This document shows positions 60,071 through 64,000 of a stretch of DNA of 64,000 bases, piece after piece; the first letter of the stretch is position 1; the number at the start of each line of letters is the position of its first letter. A model generated the notes under the pieces. The model was not told the DNA's origin. It did not search any database and was given only the letters and a program-made list of their open reading frames with translations. The DNA is taken from positions 131,538-195,537 of the forward strand of contig NZ_FOEP01000004.1 in the NCBI RefSeq assembly GCF_900110775.1. The letters run 5' to 3'. The position numbers were made by a program, and so were the translations under genes. The stretch is from Thalassovita taeanensis (GTDB lineage: Bacteria; Pseudomonadota; Alphaproteobacteria; Rhodobacterales; Rhodobacteraceae).

Positions 60071-60514
60071 TTACCAACGGGTAAGAGCGGCTTCGTCTTC
60101 GTCCTTGGACGCGACCCATTCAGCACCGGAACGGGTGTATTCCTTTTTCCAGAATGGCGCGCGAGATTTCAAGTAGTCCATAAGAAAGTCGGCGGCTTCA
60201 AACGCATGTGCGCGGTGTTTCGACGCTGTGGCCACCATCATGATCTGGTCCCCCGCGCGCAACGTGCCATAGCGATGGATGATCAACACGCCGCCCAGCG
60301 ACCAGCGCGTTTGTGCCTGATCGGCGATGGCAGCGAGCGCCTTTTCGGTCATGCCGGGATAGTGTTCGATCTCCATCCGCTCCAGCCCGTCACCGGGCAG
60401 GTCGCGAACGACGCCGGTGAAGGTGACAATCGCGCCCATGCCGGTCTGGGCCGCAGCGAAATCACTGGTTTCAGCGCCCACGTCGAAAGGAGATGACTGA
60501 ACGCGGATTGTCAT
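60071..60514 (-). CDS. moaE: molybdopterin synthase catalytic subunit
   Basis: This 147-residue MoaE has GAIVTFTGVVRDLPGDGLER, MEIEHYPGMTEKALAAIADQ, a GVLIIHRYGTLRAGD strand and the catalytic Lys in PFWKKEYTRSGAEWV. It transfers sulfur from MoaD to precursor Z. It is one base after moaD and the last gene of the pgsA-moaD-moaE operon. Confidence 0.95.
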   Translation of the reverse strand: MTIRVQSSPFDVGAETSDFAAAQTGMGAIVTFTGVVRDLPGDGLERMEIEHYPGMTEKALAAIADQAQTRWSLGGVLIIHRYGTLRAGDQIMMVATASKHRAHAFEAADFLMDYLKSRAPFWKKEYTRSGAEWVASKDEDEAALTRW

Positions 60515-60515
60515 C

Positions 60516-60761
60516 TCAGCCCCCGGTCATGGGAGGAAAGAAGGCCACCTCGCGGGCCCCGGCAAGGGGGGCGTCGAAATCGGTTAGTTCCTGATCAACG
60601 GCAACACGTAGCGCAGAGAGGTCAGCAAAGGCCGCGGCATAGCGTTCTTCACGTGCGCGCAGTTCTTCAACCAGATCAGCGACGGTTGCCGCCGTCGTTT
60701 CAATCCGTTCGCGTGGCAGGCCGACCCGTTCGCGCACCCATGCGAAATAGAGGATATCCAT
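60516..60761 (-). CDS. moaD: molybdopterin synthase sulfur carrier subunit
   Basis: This 81-residue ubiquitin-like protein starts MDILYFAWVRERVGLPRERI and ends FFPPMTGG; the Gly-Gly tail is the thiocarboxylate site. Its start overlaps the pgsA stop by one base. Confidence 0.95.
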   Translation of the reverse strand: MDILYFAWVRERVGLPRERIETTAATVADLVEELRAREERYAAAFADLSALRVAVDQELTDFDAPLAGAREVAFFPPMTGG

Positions 60762-61426
60762 CAGCCGTCATCCTTTAGAAAGGGCATCGCCTTGCGGAAA
60801 TAATCCCAGCCCGTAATCAACGTCAGGACGGCCGCAATCCAGAGCAAAATCAGCCCGGCATTGCCCGACCAGATCATGCCTTTTAGCTTCCAGTCCAATC
60901 CCAAGAGATCCTCTTGCCGCCCTTCCAGAATTTCGCGCACCATGGCACCGTCCATGCCCAGCGTGTTCATTCCGAAGTAATGCTCAAACACGCCCTGCGC
61001 GAACAGCGTCGCGATCGCGACCATTTGCAGGGTGGTTTTCCACTTGGCCAATTTCGTGACTTTCAGCGTGCCTGCGGTATCGCCCAGAAACTCGCGAAGG
61101 CCGGATACGAACACCTCGCGAAAGAGGATCATGGTGGAGGGCAGAACCAGCCAAGGCGACATCGAGGAATAGCCGACAATCACCATAAGCGCGATCACGA
61201 CCATCGCCTTGTCCGCGATCGGATCAAGCATCGCACCGAGCTTGCTTTCCTGCCCCCAAAGCCGGGCCAGATAGCCGTCAAACCAATCTGTGGCGGCCGC
61301 ACCAACAAACAGCAGCAGCGCAAACCAGTCAGCGTAAGGGCGCGTAAAAAAGAGAAACATTACCGCGACGCCGGGGGCCGCGATCAGACGGATCACCGTC
61401 AGGATATTTGGGATATTCAATGTCAT
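60761..61426 (-). CDS. pgsA: CDP-diacylglycerol-glycerol-3-phosphate 3-phosphatidyltransferase
   Basis: This 221-residue inner-membrane enzyme makes phosphatidylglycerophosphate. The CDP-alcohol transferase motif is in ATDWFDGYLARLWGQESKLG, followed by AMLDPIADKAMVV. Four or more hydrophobic helices surround it. It heads the operon with moaD and moaE; in related genomes uvrC usually precedes it. Confidence 0.94.
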   Translation of the reverse strand: MTLNIPNILTVIRLIAAPGVAVMFLFFTRPYADWFALLLFVGAAATDWFDGYLARLWGQESKLGAMLDPIADKAMVVIALMVIVGYSSMSPWLVLPSTMILFREVFVSGLREFLGDTAGTLKVTKLAKWKTTLQMVAIATLFAQGVFEHYFGMNTLGMDGAMVREILEGRQEDLLGLDWKLKGMIWSGNAGLILLWIAAVLTLITGWDYFRKAMPFLKDDG

Positions 61427-61818
61427 CGCTCTTTTCTATCCGGTTCCTATGGCACTTGGAAGACACTCTGCCAGACCGACAGTTGTTCCCGGATACTTTT
61501 CCCATGGGCGTTCGATTGACAATACAGATTCACAGTCGCCGCATAAAGAACGCATCAGGCGCTGCACACAGTGGGCGCCACGGCGGCCCTCATGCTGAAA
61601 CCAAAAGATGCAAACCCCCTGAATGCGCACGGAATACACCGTTGCATTGAAGCAACACTACCAAACACGGTTGCATCCTTCTGGTTGTACTGAAACAGTC
61701 ACACCGCACATCGTTGCTTTGTATTGCCCGTGTCTCCGGGAAAAGCTGGTGTGAGTGATGTATCACCAGTTCCGTGAGCCTGTTCTGCCGCACCCACCCT
61801 GTCTAATCCCGAGGAGGG
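61427..61818. other. 392-bp divergent promoter region of pgsA and the histidine kinase
   Basis: No gene is supported here. The right half is lower in GC than its surroundings. It has several GTTGC-type words: GTTGCAT at 61641 with an inverted GCAAC, GTTGCAT at 61670, and GTTGCTT near 61711. These may be protein sites for the kinase gene, but the evidence is weak. Confidence 0.4.
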
Positions 61819-63606
61819 ATGTCCTTGAATTGTCTAGCGGCTGGAACACTGGACTTTCCAGTTATTGCCACAATGGTGGTCTGGACCGGATCAGCGTTAT
61901 TTTCGCTCTGGGTTTGGCAACAACACCAGTTCCCCGGCAAAGCACCTTTCCTGATGGCGCAGATCGCCATGTTGTGGTGGCTTTTCACCGCAGGATTCGA
62001 GTTGTCGTCCTCCGGGCTAGACTGCAAGGTCTTCTGGGCTCAGGCGGCTTGGCCGGGAATTGTGCTCTTGCCGTCATCCTGGGCGCTGTTCATGTTTCAT
62101 TATGCGCTGGGTCAGGAGCGCGGGCGACCCCGGCTGCGCCACCTGATAATGTGGATTGGGCCAACCGTTGTAAGCGTTCAGGCGTTCACCAACGGATACC
62201 ATCATCTGTTTTACCGGGAAGGCACCCGGCTGATCGAAATCGGCGGACGGATGTCGGTGGAGTACGAGCACGGGCCGCTGTTCTATCTGGCGGCGGCCTA
62301 TGTCTATCTATTCATGCTGGCCTCTATTGCCATTTGCATTGTGGCTTTACGCCGGAGCGCCCCAAATCTGCGCCCCTTCTTTCTCGTGTTGCTGATCATA
62401 ACTCTGGCCCCGATTGCCGGAAATCTGGGTTACATCACAATGGATGTGACCATCTTCGGCTTTGATCCGACACCGTTCATGTTCTCTTTCATCATAGGGG
62501 CTTTTGGCTGGCTGGTGGTTAACAACCGCATGATGGATATCAGTTCGATTGCACGCGATCTGTTGTTTTACAGCACCAAAAACCCGATCATCATCTTTGA
62601 CGACTCTGGCGCGCTGTCCGGGTTCAACCCGCAGGTGCCGCAAGTTATCAGCCCGTCTTTTCCAAAGATAGGCGAGTCGCTTTTGAACGAGCCTGAGGTC
62701 GGATCGCTCGTGACGGCGGTGATTGAAACTGGCGCGCTCCCGCCGTCGGGGCCGTTGCACTGGAAAGGCCACAGCTATAATCCGGTGCTGTTCCCGATCT
62801 CCAGCCCGATCAACCCCGATGGTCCGGTCGTTGGGTGGACGCTGGCTTTTACGGACATCACAGAGCAGCTGAAACACACCAACGAATTGAAATACGCCGC
62901 CCGGCAAGCCGAGGCGGCCAATCTGGCGAAAACTGAATTCATCTCGACCGTCAGTCATGAATTGCGCACGCCGTTGACCTCGATCCAGGGGTCGTTGGAC
63001 ATTTTGGCCAGCGGCAAGCTGGGCGATCAGACAGATCCCGCAATGCGTCTGTTGAAGATTGCCAAAACCAACACATACCGGCTGAGACAATTGATTGACG
63101 ACCTTCTTGATCTGCAACGGATCGAGCAAGGTAAGATGGATATGGTCCTGAGGCCGCTGGATCTCGGGCCGTTGATCAAGGATGCGCTGGACGCGAACGA
63201 GGGGTATCTGGCGCGTTTCAGGGTACGCTCGACCCTGACGATGCCCGATGAGCTTTGTCAGATCCGGGGGGACGCCCAGCGGCTGGCGCAGGTTCTGGCG
63301 AACCTTCTGTCAAACGCGGCCAAATTCTCGTACGAGGATGACGTGATTTCGGTTTCTGTGACTTCGGACGAGGACCACGTCACCATTGCGGTGCAAGATC
63401 ACGGCGTCGGCATCCCCAAAGGGGTCGAGGACAAGGTGTTTGGCCGGTTTTCGCAGGTGGACTCGTCACTGACACGCCAACGCGGCGGCTCTGGTCTGGG
63501 CATGAATATCACCCAGCTCATCGTCGAGGGTCACGCGGGGACAATCTGGTACGACAGCGCGCCTGGCAAAGGCACGACCTTTTTCGTGCGCCTGCCCTGC
63601 CTTTAG
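61819..63606 (+). CDS. membrane sensor histidine kinase (N-terminal 7TM type)
   Basis: This 595-residue kinase has about seven hydrophobic helices in residues 10-235, like the histidine-kinase 7TM input domain. A PAS-like segment follows around 245-350 (NPIIIFDDSGALSGFNPQVP ... GWTLAFTDITEQ). The H box is EFISTVSHELRTPLTSIQGS, the N box NLLSNAAKFSYED, and the ATP lid DHGVGIPKG with GGSGLGM. No response regulator is adjacent. Base composition is lower in GC than its neighbours, and it sits between uvrC and pgsA on the opposite strand, suggesting later insertion. GAGGAGGG precedes the start. Confidence 0.9.
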   Translation: MSLNCLAAGTLDFPVIATMVVWTGSALFSLWVWQQHQFPGKAPFLMAQIAMLWWLFTAGFELSSSGLDCKVFWAQAAWPGIVLLPSSWALFMFHYALGQERGRPRLRHLIMWIGPTVVSVQAFTNGYHHLFYREGTRLIEIGGRMSVEYEHGPLFYLAAAYVYLFMLASIAICIVALRRSAPNLRPFFLVLLIITLAPIAGNLGYITMDVTIFGFDPTPFMFSFIIGAFGWLVVNNRMMDISSIARDLLFYSTKNPIIIFDDSGALSGFNPQVPQVISPSFPKIGESLLNEPEVGSLVTAVIETGALPPSGPLHWKGHSYNPVLFPISSPINPDGPVVGWTLAFTDITEQLKHTNELKYAARQAEAANLAKTEFISTVSHELRTPLTSIQGSLDILASGKLGDQTDPAMRLLKIAKTNTYRLRQLIDDLLDLQRIEQGKMDMVLRPLDLGPLIKDALDANEGYLARFRVRSTLTMPDELCQIRGDAQRLAQVLANLLSNAAKFSYEDDVISVSVTSDEDHVTIAVQDHGVGIPKGVEDKVFGRFSQVDSSLTRQRGGSGLGMNITQLIVEGHAGTIWYDSAPGKGTTFFVRLPCL

Positions 63607-63610
63607 GCAA

Positions 63611-64000
63611 CTAGGTGTCGTGAAAGTAGTTGTAGATCGTTTCGGCCAGCGTGTCCGAAACGCCAGCGACTGCTTTGAGGTCAGCAAGATTGGCGCGACT
63701 GACGGCCTTGGCGCTGCCGAAGTGTGCCAGAAGGGCGCGTTTTCGGGTGGCACCGACGCCGGGCACGTCATCAAGCGGCGTGGCGCTGACGGCCTTGGCG
63801 CGTTTGGCGCGGTGAGTGCCGATGGCAAAGCGGTGCGCCTCGTCGCGCAGGCGTTGGATGAAATATAGCACCGGGTCATTCATCCGCAGGGCGAAGGGGC
63901 GGCTGCCGGGGCGGTGGAATTCCTCTTTGCCGTGATCGCGGTCCACGCCCTTGGCCACACCGACCATCGGAATATCCTCGACGCCGTATTCCTCCATGAT
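63611..64000 (-). CDS. uvrC: excinuclease ABC subunit C, C-terminal part
   Basis: The frame enters from the right edge and gives about 129 residues. They contain the end of the RNase H-like nuclease domain (VGVAKGVDRDHGKEEFHRPG, LYFIQRLRDEAHRFAIGTHR). The helix-hairpin-helix pair (DDVPGVGATRKRALLAHFGS and LKAVAGVSDTLAETIYNYFH) follows. UvrC makes both incisions in nucleotide excision repair. It ends four bases from the kinase stop. Confidence 0.95.
   Translation of the reverse strand: MMEEYGVEDIPMVGVAKGVDRDHGKEEFHRPGSRPFALRMNDPVLYFIQRLRDEAHRFAIGTHRAKRAKAVSATPLDDVPGVGATRKRALLAHFGSAKAVSRANLADLKAVAGVSDTLAETIYNYFHDT

Noticed and set aside
1-64000. tRNA, rRNA, tmRNA, SRP RNA or prophage genes
   Set aside because: No cloverleaf with the usual T-loop words, no rRNA-like stretch, and no integrase, capsid or transposase genes were found while reading.

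Overview
The window is GC-rich and almost fully coding. It reads as a chromosome segment of a marine-type alphaproteobacterium of the order Rhodobacterales (Roseobacter/Paracoccaceae group). The evidence is the gene set and gene order: GcrA, MipZ, BluB, a split F0 operon (atpI-a-c-b'-b), the ffh-rpsP-rimM-trmD-rplS-rpmE block, uvrC/pgsA/moaD/moaE linkage, DUF2946 and DUF2783 proteins. No rRNA, tRNA, CRISPR array, insertion sequence or phage module was seen.

Layout. 1-10.4 kb: end of an L,D-transpeptidase gene, a VOC protein, a branched-chain aminotransferase, a histidinol-dehydrogenase paralogue, a small tyrosine phosphatase, a CobB deacylase, a copper chaperone pair, L28, MeaB, a probable broken small exported protein and HrpB. 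10.5-19 kb: Nudix hydrolase, GcrA, an orphan ABC-2 permease, a transglutaminase-like protein, argD-argF, a lytic transglycosylase lipoprotein and a cytochrome b561. 18.4-21.3 kb: a TetR-controlled HlyD/DUF2955 efflux pair, whose last gene overlaps nadK tail-to-tail. 22-29.4 kb: glyA, small membrane proteins, cobO, an aminotransferase divergent from its likely FadR-type regulator, and a 299-residue protein I do not recognise. 29.6-32.2 kb: the F0 operon. 32.4-36 kb: ArsR, EamA, LysR, AzoR and a glycosyltransferase. 36.3-43.9 kb: the ffh-to-rpmE translation operon, carrying three tandem GNAT genes, a chorismate mutase, bluB and a sulfotransferase-like gene. 43.9-46.9 kb: a QorR/Qor2-like redox pair, MipZ and a MarR regulator.

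46.9-60 kb is the accessory metabolic part. A homogentisate operon (hmgA, two metallo-hydrolases, fahA, a flavin monooxygenase, DUF2783) is followed by a PLP decarboxylase, an HpaI-type aldolase and a GntR regulator. Next come a glutamine amidotransferase facing a P450 / glutamine-synthetase-like / ferredoxin operon. A nearly identical TAAC-NN-GTTA palindrome sits directly after the predicted -10 box of both the decarboxylase promoter and the P450 promoter, so the two operons look co-regulated. I infer that the set could decarboxylate an amino acid, protect the amine by gamma-glutamylation, oxidise it with the P450 and ferredoxin, and deglutamylate it. This is the best candidate for an undescribed system here. 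60-64 kb: moaE, moaD, pgsA and the end of uvrC, split by an orphan membrane histidine kinase on the opposite strand.

Two families of short non-coding elements recur. One is a 21-nt motif found four times next to gene ends. The other is an array of TGCAT/TGCAC cores repeated every 11 bp at three intergenic loci.
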